A DNA stretch of 64,000 nt from Antedon mediterranea (taxonomy: Eukaryota; Echinodermata; Crinoidea; Comatulida; Antedonidae). The DNA is taken from the NCBI RefSeq assembly GCF_964355755.1, contig NC_092673.1:33675648-33739647 (forward strand), read 5' to 3'. The notes beneath the pieces are model-generated. The model ran no database searches and was not told the origin of the DNA. It saw only the letters and a program-made list of their open reading frames with translations. Below, in pieces: positions 12,001 to 21,978 of the stretch. Position numbers and translations under genes: made by a program. Each line of letters begins with the position of its first letter. Positions within the stretch are counted from its first letter, which is position 1.

Positions 12001-13988
12001 AACCTTCCCTCTATTTTGGGTAAAACAAAAAAAACTTTAAAAAACAATGATCACATTTTGGAAACAAAATGAGAACATTTTGCAAACAAAATTAAAAAAT
12101 TCTGATTCATCGATAAATTAATTTTTCATTTTATTTTAAATAATTTTGACTGTCAACGTAAAAATTCTCTGGACAGTTGAATCTGTGTGCACTGTTTAGA
12201 AAAGTAGTGAGACTTCCTCAATACACAAGTGACTCAATGCATATCACTTTTTATAAACAGAATGAGTCTGAAATGCTGCATGACTCATACACCAGTAGAA
12301 ACATGATTAACAAACTCGTATTCAACATTTTAGTTTCTGTTACTTTCTTTAATAATGAAAATCAAACAAAGTTTATGTAATTTACCAACGTAAATTGAAG
12401 TTTACAGTTTCCTAATGTTGCACTCTTCTGTTTTATTCTTAATTTAAATTCAATATTGATAACTAAAACACTATAATTAGTCAATGAACAACAAAGTTTG
12501 CCTATATGTATACATTTAACAATACTAGATATTTAAATTTTAGCTATCTGAACTGCAAGGATAAAATTAATATTGCTTCATGCTAATTTGTCTATAAATT
12601 GGTAAAGATGATTTTTAGTATTAGTTTAAAAAGTGAAAAATCCAATTTAAATTGTAACCTTATTTAGTCGTTTTTATGTTTTTTTACAATTACTGCCATA
12701 TCTACATAGACTGCAATAACGATGTGATTTGATGTTAGTTTCAAAAGTACATGTTTATGAGGCAGTCTCTACAATAAAAAGTATGTATATATGCCGATAA
12801 AAAGCTTGAAAAATAATAGCATAAACGTATAGCAAACAAAATGTATTTACTGTACTGCAGTAACTGCAGTGGAATCATTTGTATATGGTGCATAAATATT
12901 ACACACAAGATTTAAATTGTGAAAATAAAACTTTTCTAGAAAATAAAACCCTTTTGTTAAAATTTGTTTAATAATAATATTAATTTAATATTGAAAATGA
13001 ACCCTTATAGTAACTGACATGATTACTCATATATTTGATAAAGGTCATGCAAAGTACTTAGAATTAAATTAAGAATGCTAAGTGTTTTTTATAATCATGT
13101 TTCATATCAATTCCAAGCTTGTCAATAAAGGCGCTCTACTCACAAAGCATCAAATTAGGTCATAAAACCGATATAATTTAACTAAAAACTGTATGAAATA
13201 TAAGATGAACAAATAACGTTCGAAATATAATCATTATTTTTTGCCTCACATTTTTTTGGATTTTTTTTTTTATATTATATCAAACTTATTTGGTATTATA
13301 TATTAAAATAATATTTTTATATTTGCACTAACCAGAAATTTGTTACCCTATAATCTAAAATGTAGGACTAGCACCATTTAAGCTGCACCATTTTTTTCCC
13401 CTGACATCAAAAGAGGTCACAAAGAGGTCATCCATTTGACAGATAACATCTAGTTTATGTAAGAAGTGTCATGCAAAATGTAAATATTTCCAAATTAACA
13501 TTTTAGTAACCAAATCAAATTTGTCTTAATTTCTAGTACAAAGTAGAATTGTATAATCACATTTTTATACAAATTTTTCCTAATCAGGGGAGGATGGGCT
13601 TATTATGCACCAAAGGTGGGCTTGTAATTGAGTACGGAATTGTAAACTTACTGAATAATTCCAATGCTGCCAGTTGCACGTCAGGTTTTCTATCGACGGA
13701 TGAATATATTGAATTTTCTTCGGTAATATCTATAGTTGGAAGTTCCACTGTTGGACTACTAATCGACATTATCTGCTTCTGTTTGTTTTTACTTCTTCCT
13801 CTGTGCTCAGACATCCCTCGTCGTAAACCAGCAAGGTCAATTTCTGTCTTTGCACTGCCATTTTTACTGCTCTCTTTCCTAAATGATTTTGATCTTCCAA
13901 GTTTAGGTATCAACGACCAGCGTTTGCGGCCTTTCTTAGATTCCTTATCGTCCTGCGAGTTTTGTTCGTCCTTACCCCTTCGTTCCAT
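11..13988 (-). CDS. SAM-domain protein, 5' part of gene (partial, runs off window start)
   Basis: Four exons join with matching phases: 13988-13652, 6971-6874, 3000-2880 and 80-11. The start is the ATG at 13988-13986 (MERRGKDEQNS); the open frame continues upstream, but the next candidate start is only a GTG. Residues 1-112 are basic and Ser-rich (RSKSFRKESSKNG) and look unstructured. Residues about 118-180 form a sterile alpha motif: GVDIWLKTLQLEQYVDNF, then LLHLTEQDLLDIGI, then HRARIASNLILIR. This is the usual five-helix SAM pattern with the central L-x-x-L-T-x-x-D-L-x-x-x-G-I signature. A basic GTLPRKRG segment follows. SAM domains mediate protein-protein assembly, so a cytoplasmic adaptor or scaffold is likely. 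I cannot assign a family (ARAP-, ANKS- and SHIP2-type SAM proteins were considered), because any catalytic or other domain would lie beyond position 1. The last exon ends in phase 2, so the frame continues off the window. Confidence 0.72.
1372..1452 (-). repeat. tRNA-like sequence with pol III-type T run
   Basis: Read on the minus strand it has an A-box-like TGGTCTAATGGTTAGGA, an anticodon-loop-like ATATCAA with the expected T before the triplet, a B-box GGGTTCAAATC in a pairing T-arm, and TTTTT directly downstream. The acceptor stem pairs badly and one anticodon-stem pair is broken. A tRNA pseudogene or the head of a tRNA-derived SINE is therefore more likely than a working tRNA. Confidence 0.4.
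2049..2313. repeat. Minisatellite, ~21-bp unit (TTTGGTAGGAGATGCCCGTA)
   Basis: About a dozen diverged head-to-tail copies of a 20-22 bp unit with the core TATTTGGTAGGAGATGCC lie in a SAM-gene intron. Long minus-strand ORFs here (repetitive YQIW/TKYG peptides) come from the unit length and are not evidence of a gene. Confidence 0.8.
2880..3000 (-). CDS. SAM-gene exon 3, second half of SAM domain
   Basis: A 121-bp exon (phase 0 in, phase 1 out) with a TTGACAG acceptor and GTAAG donor. It encodes the SAM core LTEQDLLDIGI and the C-terminal helix with HRARIASNL. Joined to exon 2 it completes one SAM domain without a frame break. Confidence 0.75.
4231..4392. repeat. Tandem pair of ~62-bp units of a dispersed 'GGGACA' repeat
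   Basis: The segment containing TAGACACGCCTCTATTAAGA occurs twice in direct succession. The surrounding text (TTAAAGGGACA, GTGTCCCTTAATA) recurs in diverged form at about 9268-9560, 14934-15020 and 33487-33540, so this is one copy of a dispersed element of unknown class. Confidence 0.6.
4779..5390. repeat. Dispersed repeat with internal sub-repeats, copy 1
   Basis: It begins GGGATGAGGATTAAACTTGG and contains repeated blocks with GACATCACAGT and GGAGTGTTATTCC. The same opening and blocks recur at 7213-7560. The 118-codon plus-strand ORF at 5027-5383 lies wholly inside this repeat and is not supported as a gene. Confidence 0.5.
5500..5830. repeat. Degenerate tandem repeat, ~110-bp period
   Basis: Three diverged copies of a unit contain AACTGGCACTGTCAATTATTC, a TGCCGTTTTT block and TAATTTCCAAGAGGAATTTGG. 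It lies in an intron of the SAM gene and has no coding potential. Confidence 0.5.
6874..6971 (-). CDS. SAM-gene exon 2, first half of SAM domain
   Basis: A 98-bp exon (phase 1 in, phase 0 out) with a good TACATACGCAG acceptor and GTGAGT donor. It encodes 32 residues including the first SAM helices (DIWLKTLQLEQYVDNF). The Trp and the L-x-x-Y spacing are typical of SAM helix 1-2. Confidence 0.75.
7213..7560. repeat. Dispersed repeat, copy 2 (see 4779)
   Basis: It shares GGGATGAGGATTAACTTGGAATGACATCACGGTT with the 4779 copy apart from small changes, followed by repeated AACATTGGGATCTGTGACAT blocks. Both copies are in the same orientation. Confidence 0.5.
8458..8640. repeat. Probable SINE fragment with (CT)n
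   Basis: A promoter-like AAGTGGTAGAGTGGGAGGGG, a short palindrome around CCTATAGGTCC, a B-box-like ACAGGTTCAATGC and a (TC)n run resemble a degraded pol III-derived element. A G-rich run follows (8653-8673). Confidence 0.35.
9268..9560. repeat. Dispersed 'GGGACA' repeat with internal duplication
   Basis: A block containing GGACACTCCTATTAAAGGGACA is present twice with the spacer GGGGAAATA. Its downstream GTTCCCTTAATAAGG block matches 14934-15020. It lies in an intron and carries no ORF. Confidence 0.5.
11213..11357. mobile_element. MITE family 1, copy 1
   Basis: The left end is AAGCTCTGTCTACACTATCA and the right end carries CTAGTTTGATAGTGTAGA. Short direct and inverted blocks with CCATATT and GCACATCAC lie between them. 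The terminal inverted repeats are flanked by TA where intact, as for Tc1/mariner- or PIF-type non-autonomous elements. No transposase is encoded. Confidence 0.75.
11367..11534. mobile_element. MITE family 1, copy 2 (adjacent to copy 1)
   Basis: AGCTCTGTCTACACTAACTA at the left and GTGTAGACAGAGCTT at the right are inverted repeats. The interior repeats the phrase GATATGCCCAAATATGGTAG. It starts about 10 bp after the end of copy 1. Confidence 0.8.
13652..13988 (-). CDS. SAM-gene coding exon 1 (basic Ser-rich N-terminus)
   Basis: This exon encodes 112 codons plus one base and ends at a strong GTAAGT donor (plus-strand acttac at 13646-13651). The phase-1 end joins the SAM exon at 6971 and makes a split Asn codon. 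Plus-strand ORFs over the same bases are antisense shadows. The GC content and the Lys/Arg/Ser-rich composition stand out from the AT-rich flanks. Confidence 0.7.
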
Positions 13989-15593
13989 TATATCGAAATG
14001 TGCATGCCGGTACACGATAAAATAATGTTTTCACGTGATAAAATACTGTTAAGCAAAGTGAAACTCGACTTGGACAGTGTTCAAGTCGTTGCATTCTATC
14101 GAAATGACAATCTGAAAATCTCAACCAGTAAGCTGCGGACACTGTAGCATGCTGGAACCGTAAAAGATAACTGAACAATCTGTTACATGTTGTGTTTTCC
14201 ACAATGATTCACAAAATAAGGCATGACTGGTCAAGGATAATAGTTCATCGTACTACTACGTAAATGAAAAAAACAATTTTGAAGGAAGGGATAACAAAAA
14301 CTTTCAATCACATATAATAACCAGAAAACAAGATATAATATAAGTACATCTTCAACAAAACTGTTAATCCAAAAGTTTGTTAAAATATTTTATAATGGAA
14401 CAAAATGTTTAAATGGAAACTGGATCAAGAGAGAGACTCCGATTGGTTGATAAATAATACTTGTATCCTGTACTACACACACTGACTGCTCTATATTATC
14501 ACCACAGAAACTAGAAACTGTTCAAGTGTCAATAAACATGATAATTAGTTAGGCTTATTAACAGATAAGTGATTTTACAATTAATATGCCTCTACAAGTA
14601 TTATTGTTTCCTCAATTAAGATTTTTTTTACAAGTTTTGTGATAAAATTACAATTTATGCAAAAAAGAAAGATAAAACGGATAATAATAATGATATAATC
14701 ATATGATATGGAAAGATATTTAATAATCAGAAAGAATAAAATAATAATTAACAAAATGAATAAAATATTAACTGTTCTGATTGCTTTGTTTACTTAATAA
14801 AAACATAAAACTAACAATTAAAAAAACCAGAAATTGGGTCAAGTTTTTAGGGTTATTTGGAAGAATAAACTCCAAGGCCATTTATTTGGTGTTATACACA
14901 AAATAGAATATGTTAATTTATGGTTTGTACTGTGGTCAACCTATTCTGGGGACACTCCTATTAAAGGGACACTTTTTGGTGTCCCAATGTGTCCCCTTAA
15001 TTAAGATTCTACTGTAAAATTTTCTTATAAAATGGAACACTTTTGCCTCAAACATTTATGTGATTTTTATACGCCTAAACCTTATAATAAATATTGCATG
15101 TTTAAAAGCCAAGATATAGGTAAAATAAATAATCAGCGATGAATTACATTTTATTTTCTAAAAAATGATAAATTAGATCAAACTCTGGAGTTAAAATGTA
15201 TGGTTTTGATTTAATAGACTAGCAAGGGAATTCCAAATGAATAGGTCTGGGCATAATATAACAGGTTACAATTAGAATCACTCAAGCATGACTTTCCTCA
15301 CATAACAAGCCAAGAATTGAATTGTTAAATTACCAGTCAACCAATCAGGAATTGGAATTATGAATTCCAATTATGCTAGAATTGGAATTACAGCTGCTGT
15401 TGTTACTTGTTGGTGTTGTTTCATATCTACAGTTTCAGGCCTAGAAAAACATCAGAGAGCTTAGGAAAATTCATTCGTATTCAGTGTTTAACAGTGTAAA
15501 TATCAGAAACTGGCATAGTGTAATAGTTTTTAGTAGATTTCAGATCATTCTGATCTACCTTTTCTTACATGGTTTTGTGACTGTAGTGTAATA
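13989..15593. other. Intergenic: SAM-gene promoter side to hAT-gene start
   Basis: This stretch lies between the divergent starts of the SAM gene (minus) and the hAT gene (plus). I see no convincing ORF or TATA element. It holds a diverged 'GGGACA' repeat at 14934-15020 and a short palindromic AGGAATTGGAATTATGAATT block near 15348-15390. The rest is unremarkable AT-rich sequence. Confidence 0.5.
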
Positions 15594-17714
15594 ATGCCAC
15601 GCATTAGAGCATCCGTTTACAACCATTTTACAGACCCCAGTGTCAGCAAAACATTGGGAAATTGCAGAGCAACGTGTATGCACTGTGGTATTTCAGTGTC
15701 TGGATCAACAAAGGCTACATCAAACTTTAGAAGGCATCTACAGGTAAGTGAGTACACACAGACATGTGGCAGAATACTGTAGTAACTAAACCGGAATGCT
15801 CAAAGACATTTCTAAATAAAACAGTACCTACTCGGTTTGTAAAATTTGGAACAATCCAGTGGTACTCGGTCCTTTAGTAATTTTAAGTTTGACCTTCCCC
15901 TGAATAGATGTTGAGCACCCTTCATTTGTTTCACTGGAAATTGTCCAACACAAAAAAAAACTTTGTCAGGTCCAAAAGGTTGCAAATTGTTTCCAATTAC
16001 AGTACACTTTCCATTCGGTAAAAACCCTTTGGGTCAGTCCAAGACTGAGTGTCCAGTAATGAGAGTGTTGACCGTAATTTAAAATACATTTTTGTATTAT
16101 TTTCAGAGAAGACATCCTGAAATTTTGCAGATAGCCGATTCGCAAGTTTCAAATAATGATCAAAAAGTTATGAACAAATTCATGATCGAACCTGGACAAA
16201 TCAAGTGGAGGCATTGTGATCCTAACCAGATCCAACTGAATGACCAACTGGTCAAGTTCATAGCCACTGATCTTCTACCTTTATCGATTGTCGATAGTGA
16301 TAGCCTACGTGAGCTGTTGCAAGTAGCCCAGCCTCAGTTTAACATGCCTAGCAGAAACTATCTGAGTACGATAGAAATACCACATCAACATGCTACCATC
16401 GAGAGCAAAGTTAAATCTCAAATACAGAAAGTTCCAAATATCTGTCTCTCTTTGGATGTGTGGTCCAGCACAAATGAGCACTTCTTTATTGGGATAATAG
16501 CAAATTACATTGTAGACTTTACACAACACTCTGTCCTTTTAGGATGCCAGCGGTTGAAAGATCGACCCAATGATGATCTCGTCCTTCAGATGTACAACGA
16601 AACAATCACAGCTTACGATATTGCAGATAAGGTTTGTAATATAATTACTGATAATATTTCAAGAGATTTTAGCATTATACCTGATGACACTGTTGCAATT
16701 GATGCTGATGAAGATGGCACTAAACATGCGGTGGCTGTATCAATAACAGACAAGTATCGCTACCTTCCGTTGCATCATAGCCCTTGTTTTACTCATGCTT
16801 TGCAACTTGTAGTTTCTGACAGTCTGCAAGAAAGTGACATGCAACAGGTGTTGACGAAGGGATTGATGCTGTTAGGCTCAACAGAAGGCTTAGAATCCAG
16901 CCCACAAGATGGAACATCATGGAACAACCAGCTTAAGATGCTTAGACCTATCAAAACAATTCCTGAAGAGACTTTAGCAGAGTTTGAAGAAACGTTTAAA
17001 CTTGTTGAATACGAGATTAAACTGATTATCGAACTATGTGAGATTTTGAAACCATTTGAAGAAGTTATGGATCGGATTGACGGAGAGCAAGATGTTACAT
17101 CTAGCCTTGTTATTGCCTGTGTTCGTAGTCTTAGACAAGCTGTTGCCAGACAGAAGGAAGTTTACAAGAGCGAGATTGTGGACATATTAGAGTCATCTAT
17201 AGAAAAACATATTTCCCAATATGAACAAATGGATGATTTTAAAATAGCTGCAACTGTAGATCCACGATTCAAGTTAGACTGGTGTAAGGACGATGAAGTA
17301 GAAGGAGTAAAGAACTTATTGATGCGCAAAGCAGAACTCATCTGGTCAAGACCAACTGCACAAGATCAACCAGTTGAAAATAAACGTAGTGGCATGTTCT
17401 CTTTCATGACATCTCGATCTCTGCCATCTAACCAACCATGGGATTCCTCCTCCATAGAGGTATCTGAATATCTTAACCAACCATGTGAACCAGAAGATGT
17501 AAGTCCACTCGACTACTGGCAAACAAACCACCAGAGGTATCCTGTAGTTGCTCAAATTGCCTTGCAGTATCTTTCAATTCCTGCATCATCACAATCAACC
17601 AAGAGGATATACAGCAACGATGGAAAAGTCTTTAGACCCGAAACGTGTAATTTAAGTGATGCAAGATTTGAACAATTGATGTTTATTCGTTGTAACTACA
17701 AAATTAAGGATTAA
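15594..17714 (+). CDS. BED-zinc-finger hAT transposase / ZBED-like protein
   Basis: Two exons, 15594-15743 and 16107-17714, are joined by a GTAAGT-TTTCAG intron in phase 0 and give a 585-residue protein. Residues about 8-56 form a BED finger: CMHC, then the H-x4-H pair in RRHLQRRHPE, which is created across the splice. The central RNase H-like region carries the hAT signatures SLDVWSS (first Asp), IITDN (second Asp) and CFTHALQL. A Glu before the YL pair in IEVSEYLNQ is a candidate for the third catalytic acid. The C-terminus is the hAT dimerisation domain (DYWQTNHQRYP, then LSIPASSQSTKRIYS). The frame is open throughout. I found no hAT-type terminal inverted repeats or 8-bp duplication nearby, so both a host ZBED-like gene and a recently active element remain possible. 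Known hAT proteins bind DNA in the nucleus through the BED finger. Confidence 0.85.
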
Positions 17715-18182
17715 TATGACTTAAAAAAAAACTAAACAACAAAATAAAACCTTTTAGAATTGATAACACCAATTTAAAATTGTTGTATTTGAAAGATTAA
17801 GAATAACTATATCATGTGTTGATTTGTAGGTGTAGTTGCATGTATACGATATCAATATTATTTCTCCAGAAACTTTTTAAAGAATTAATTAAATTGAATA
17901 TAAAAGATAAATTGGTACAACTACAAGTTTGAATATAAATTAATAGAAACGATTAAAAAGGTTTAATTCCTTTTGCTTCTTTCAATTGTTTTTTCAGTTG
18001 AAAACTGAATTAACAACAATCATACACATATAACCGTGAACAATAAATATTATATAATTTATGAAAATATCAATCAATTGAGATAAAATGGCTAGTACAA
18101 AAAGTGAATGTACTGTATGATTCAGTTACAGTATCTAGTTAAAAATTATTTCACTGCAGGAATACATTTTGTTTACTCTTTA

Positions 18183-18363
18183 AAGCGTGGTTCCCACTAG
18201 CGACGCCACACAAGGACGTAACGCAACACAAGTGAATTGACCAATCACAAGCGATGGCTTATTCGCTTGTGATTGCTAACTGTCTATAACTTCGCTTGTC
18301 ATTGGTTAAAACGCTTGCGTTGCGTTTACGTCCTCGCATTACGTTCTAGTGGGAACCAAGCTT
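18183..18363. mobile_element. MITE family 3 (GGTTCCCACTAG termini)
   Basis: Left AAGCGTGGTTCCCACTAG and right CTAGTGGGAACCAAGCTT are near-perfect terminal inverted repeats. The interior is partly self-complementary (ACCAATCACAAGCG and CGCTTGTGATTG). Fragments of the interior or ends recur near 24709-24787 and 25945-26022 in introns of the p67phox-like gene. Confidence 0.75.
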
Positions 18364-18728
18364 AACAAATAATAACATGTGTTTTATCATGGCCGTCATA
18401 AACATTTATTATCATCACTTTTGGCAATGAATTACGGTATTTTATCACAGTCACACAGATTTACTTTTGTCGTAAGATACCATGACCATGAAAATGTTGA
18501 ATGTTCTACTTGAGTTTACTGCAGTAACATTTTGTTTACTTGTTTAGCTTTTTTGAGCAATCATGCACACTGTTTATTTCAGCACCAAATTAAAATCAAT
18601 TACAGTAAAAATGTAGTTTTTGCAGTAATTTTTTGGAATTTAATTAAGTTGGTCACATGATATTTCATCATCTTGAATTCATCAGAGGATCAAGAGTGAT
18701 AATTCGAAAACATCAAAAGTTTCATGTA

Positions 18729-18842
18729 AAGCTCTGTCTACACTATAACTAGTTTGACAAAAAAAGTGTGATGTGCCAAACATCACGTCCATCACATTTT
18801 GTGGTCACAAAAAGTTTGTTAATGTACTGTAGACAGAGCTTT
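18729..18842. mobile_element. MITE family 1, copy 3 (short)
   Basis: Both ends (AAGCTCTGTCTACACTATA and GTAGACAGAGCTT) are intact and flanked by TA. The interior is shorter than in the other copies, with only one GTGATGTGCC block. Confidence 0.8.
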
Positions 18843-21611
18843 AAAGAATGTTATTAATTTTGAATAAAGAATAAGTACCAGCATTCAAACTACAGTACCG
18901 AACTTGGTTAAAAAGTGACTATTTAACCTAGGTAAATTGCTGGAGGCAAAATATTGTGGTTGTTGATGTTCTTTACATGGAAGTAGGTCTGGCAGGGTAT
19001 TTAGAGATTTAGCAGTTCAGAAGTTCATCTACAGAATGTTTGATAATAAATACCTGAGTAAATATTAAGAAAGTAGTAGGATTTAGTATGCAATGAAATC
19101 TTTAAGACTCTTACAAATTGCCAGTTGACTATTTCCTCTAGTACTTTAGCTTCATAATAAACACACTAAGATGACAAGTTTTTCTGTAGGCTATATTTAT
19201 TTGCTATCTGTTTCTCAGGTCAAATGAAGAACTTGACATCCTTTTCTCAAGATAGATAAACCAACACAATAGTTTATCTGTTTTACAGTCTAACGTAAAC
19301 TTGCTGCATATTTGCCACTCAAATTTATGGAATTTAACTTATTCTTTTAACAGTACAGGGACTGTATAATATAGTTTTGCAGTATTGCCATCTAAGGTCA
19401 AGTTTCAAAATCAATTTGACATCTCAATAAATATGTAATATAATATTGTATCTGATATTCATCTTACGCAGATTCATTCCATCCCAGATAATTTTTCAAA
19501 CTACAGTATAGTATGCAAAATTATGAAAAAGAATCCTGTAAAAACAATGACATAATTTAAGGTTACTTACCGTGTTACACTACGTAAATTTTGGCAAATA
19601 TGGATGTACAGAAATGCGGATAAAAACTATAGAAATTCATGATCGTACAAGTTTTTTTAAATAATTGTTTTTATTTATTCAAAAACATTCCAACAGGAAC
19701 AATGTTCCGACTTACAAGTGATGTTATATAAAAAAATAGAACATAAAAATATGTATGTATGTACTCAAAAGATTTAAAACAATGTACAAGACATTTCAGA
19801 CAATCAGAAAACAAATCAACTTCAGGTCAATTAACAACAAAATCATTCTACATATGAACACACCAAATGTTGTTTTTGTTGTCTCTTCAATTTAATTAAA
19901 TTATATTTTATTAACTTTAAGAAAATATGATCGCATTATTATTATTATCAAAGGGGCATATATTAATAAACCAACAGTAACACAATACTGTACTAATAAT
20001 TTGATGACCAAAATAGCCAAAACATAAAATGCCTGTTGAGCATAGGAGGTATGTTTTCTCAAACAACAAACATAGCCTAATGATGGGCTTTTTATGGGCC
20101 AGGTCATTAAACTCCAGTTCATCTCTCAAACCGTTTGAGCAGCTGCTGCATGTGGCTATAGCATTTCAATCTCATTAAAAAAACGTCAATACTACAGTAT
20201 TATACTTTTTATTAAATAATAATAATGACAGTAACTCTTTTCTTTATTTAAAAAAAAAAAAAAAAAAGTTATACAGCCATCTCTTTGGAATTAGTAGGCC
20301 TACAAATCTATTATATCGACGTCGAAAATAAAACTAAATTCACCGGCGTTGTAGAGTGTGTGTGGAGGAGGAGGAGAATGACCTTCCAGATGCCACCACT
20401 CACTGGGCCTACAACACATCGAGTAAAGAAATGTAAAAAACACTTAATTACGTAATTATTACAAAAGAAGGCTTGTTCCAAACATGTTAGTATTAAGGTA
20501 GGCTACATATGTACTAAATAGAGGTAAATATTAATTGATTGTCAGTTATGTTTACTTAAGAAAATCTTCTTACCTTTTCAACTTTCTTTCGCTGCTACCG
20601 AGGAGGCAGCTTTTGTTTGTGTGACCAGGTTTTTAAATTCGTCTGCGAGTCAATGAAGCGTGAAGTCAAAAACATGCGTGTTTTATTTTAATATTTTATA
20701 TACAATACAATATATAATTATTTAATATAAAACAACATAAATAAATAGTATAAAATAAATTTGCAAAAAAGGCAACATGTTTCTATATTTTGAAATAGGA
20801 AAAGAATTACACCGTATTCATAGGTAGGAGTGTCACACATGGAAATTACGTCTCTATCTTTATCTATTATTTTCCCATACCGGTTGTATAAATGGCATAA
20901 ACTTTAGTGATTACCACCGATACCACTATCTATTTTAGGGAGATAGCAATAGGGAAATAAGTGAAGACAAAAACATGAGAAAGTGTTTAAGTTTACGAAC
21001 TAAACTAAGTTTCTAAAAATTGGTAAAACAACCTTGGACATTGCGGCAACTAATCACACCAATAAACAAAACATACCAAAACAATCAATGAGGAAGTTTT
21101 TGGGTGGTGCGTACGTACGATGACAAAACGGTTTTACCATCATTTGTTTCGATAGTGTATATGAGGAAACACGGTTAGTTATTTTACTGGTTAATAAAAC
21201 AACTGTAGGGATATTAGTTTTATAAAACTGAATAATAACATTTTAAGTTCGATTAGAATGTTTGTCCTGAGAGACTTGTAAATGTTAAGAGGTAGGCCTA
21301 GGCCTATATAATAATCAGCAACAAGTGTCAAATTAAGCAACCGGTAGGTCCTAAAAGCAGCAGATAGCCGCGACTTAGTCAGCAACTTACGTGGTATGTT
21401 CCTATGGTGGTAGGCTTGGCTATGAAGTATACCTGTACCCGACATTTCGTTATAATGTGATCTTTTTTTAGTATGTTTTAGACTATTAAGATTAAGCTGT
21501 GCTTGGCTGGCTAAATATCATAATATGTGTCTGTAATTAAATTAAGTACCATACAAAAAAGTGTTTCCACAGAGCAGGGAGGGTTGTTGGATATTAAATC
21601 GCATTAAAGGA

Positions 21612-21782
21612 AAGCCTTGTCAACACATCAAACTTTATGCGACAAAAAAAATGTGATTTGCTTATATGTTATGGACATGAATTGATGATGTCATAGCTCT
21701 ACCATATTTAAGCATATCACTACCATATTTGGGCACATCACACTTTTTTGTCAAACTAGTTTGATAGTGTAGACAGAGCTTT
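21612..21782. mobile_element. MITE family 1, copy 4
   Basis: The left end AAGCCTTGTCAACACATCA is diverged, while the right end TTTGATAGTGTAGACAGAGC is intact. It sits about 190 bp upstream of the p67phox-like start codon, so it may lie in or next to that promoter. Confidence 0.75.
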
Positions 21783-21978
21783 AGTGCACTTAAACCAATA
21801 TCACAGTTAAGTTACTAGGCGCCACACATCTATGCAGCTGTTGAGTCTAACTGTCATGTTCATATGTTGCTGAACAATCACAATTTGACATTTCGACTTT
21901 TTGACATGTCGAAATTAAAGATCCCTTAAAATGTCAATAATCACTTAAAAATACAATTTTTACTTGTAGCTGGTAGAA

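Larger units (their letters stand above)
17715..21969. other. Intergenic region with MITEs
   Basis: The stretch lies between the hAT gene and the p67phox-like gene. It holds MITE family 3 (18183), MITE family 1 copies (18729 and 21612), a poly-A run at about 20251-20268 and no ORF I can support. A TA-rich block at 20690-20760 and the sequence up to the p67phox-like start may include its promoter, but I cannot identify a core element. Confidence 0.5.

Noticed and set aside
13549-14147. Plus-strand ORFs over SAM-gene exon 1
   Set aside because: They are antisense shadows of the better-supported minus-strand exon with its strong donor.
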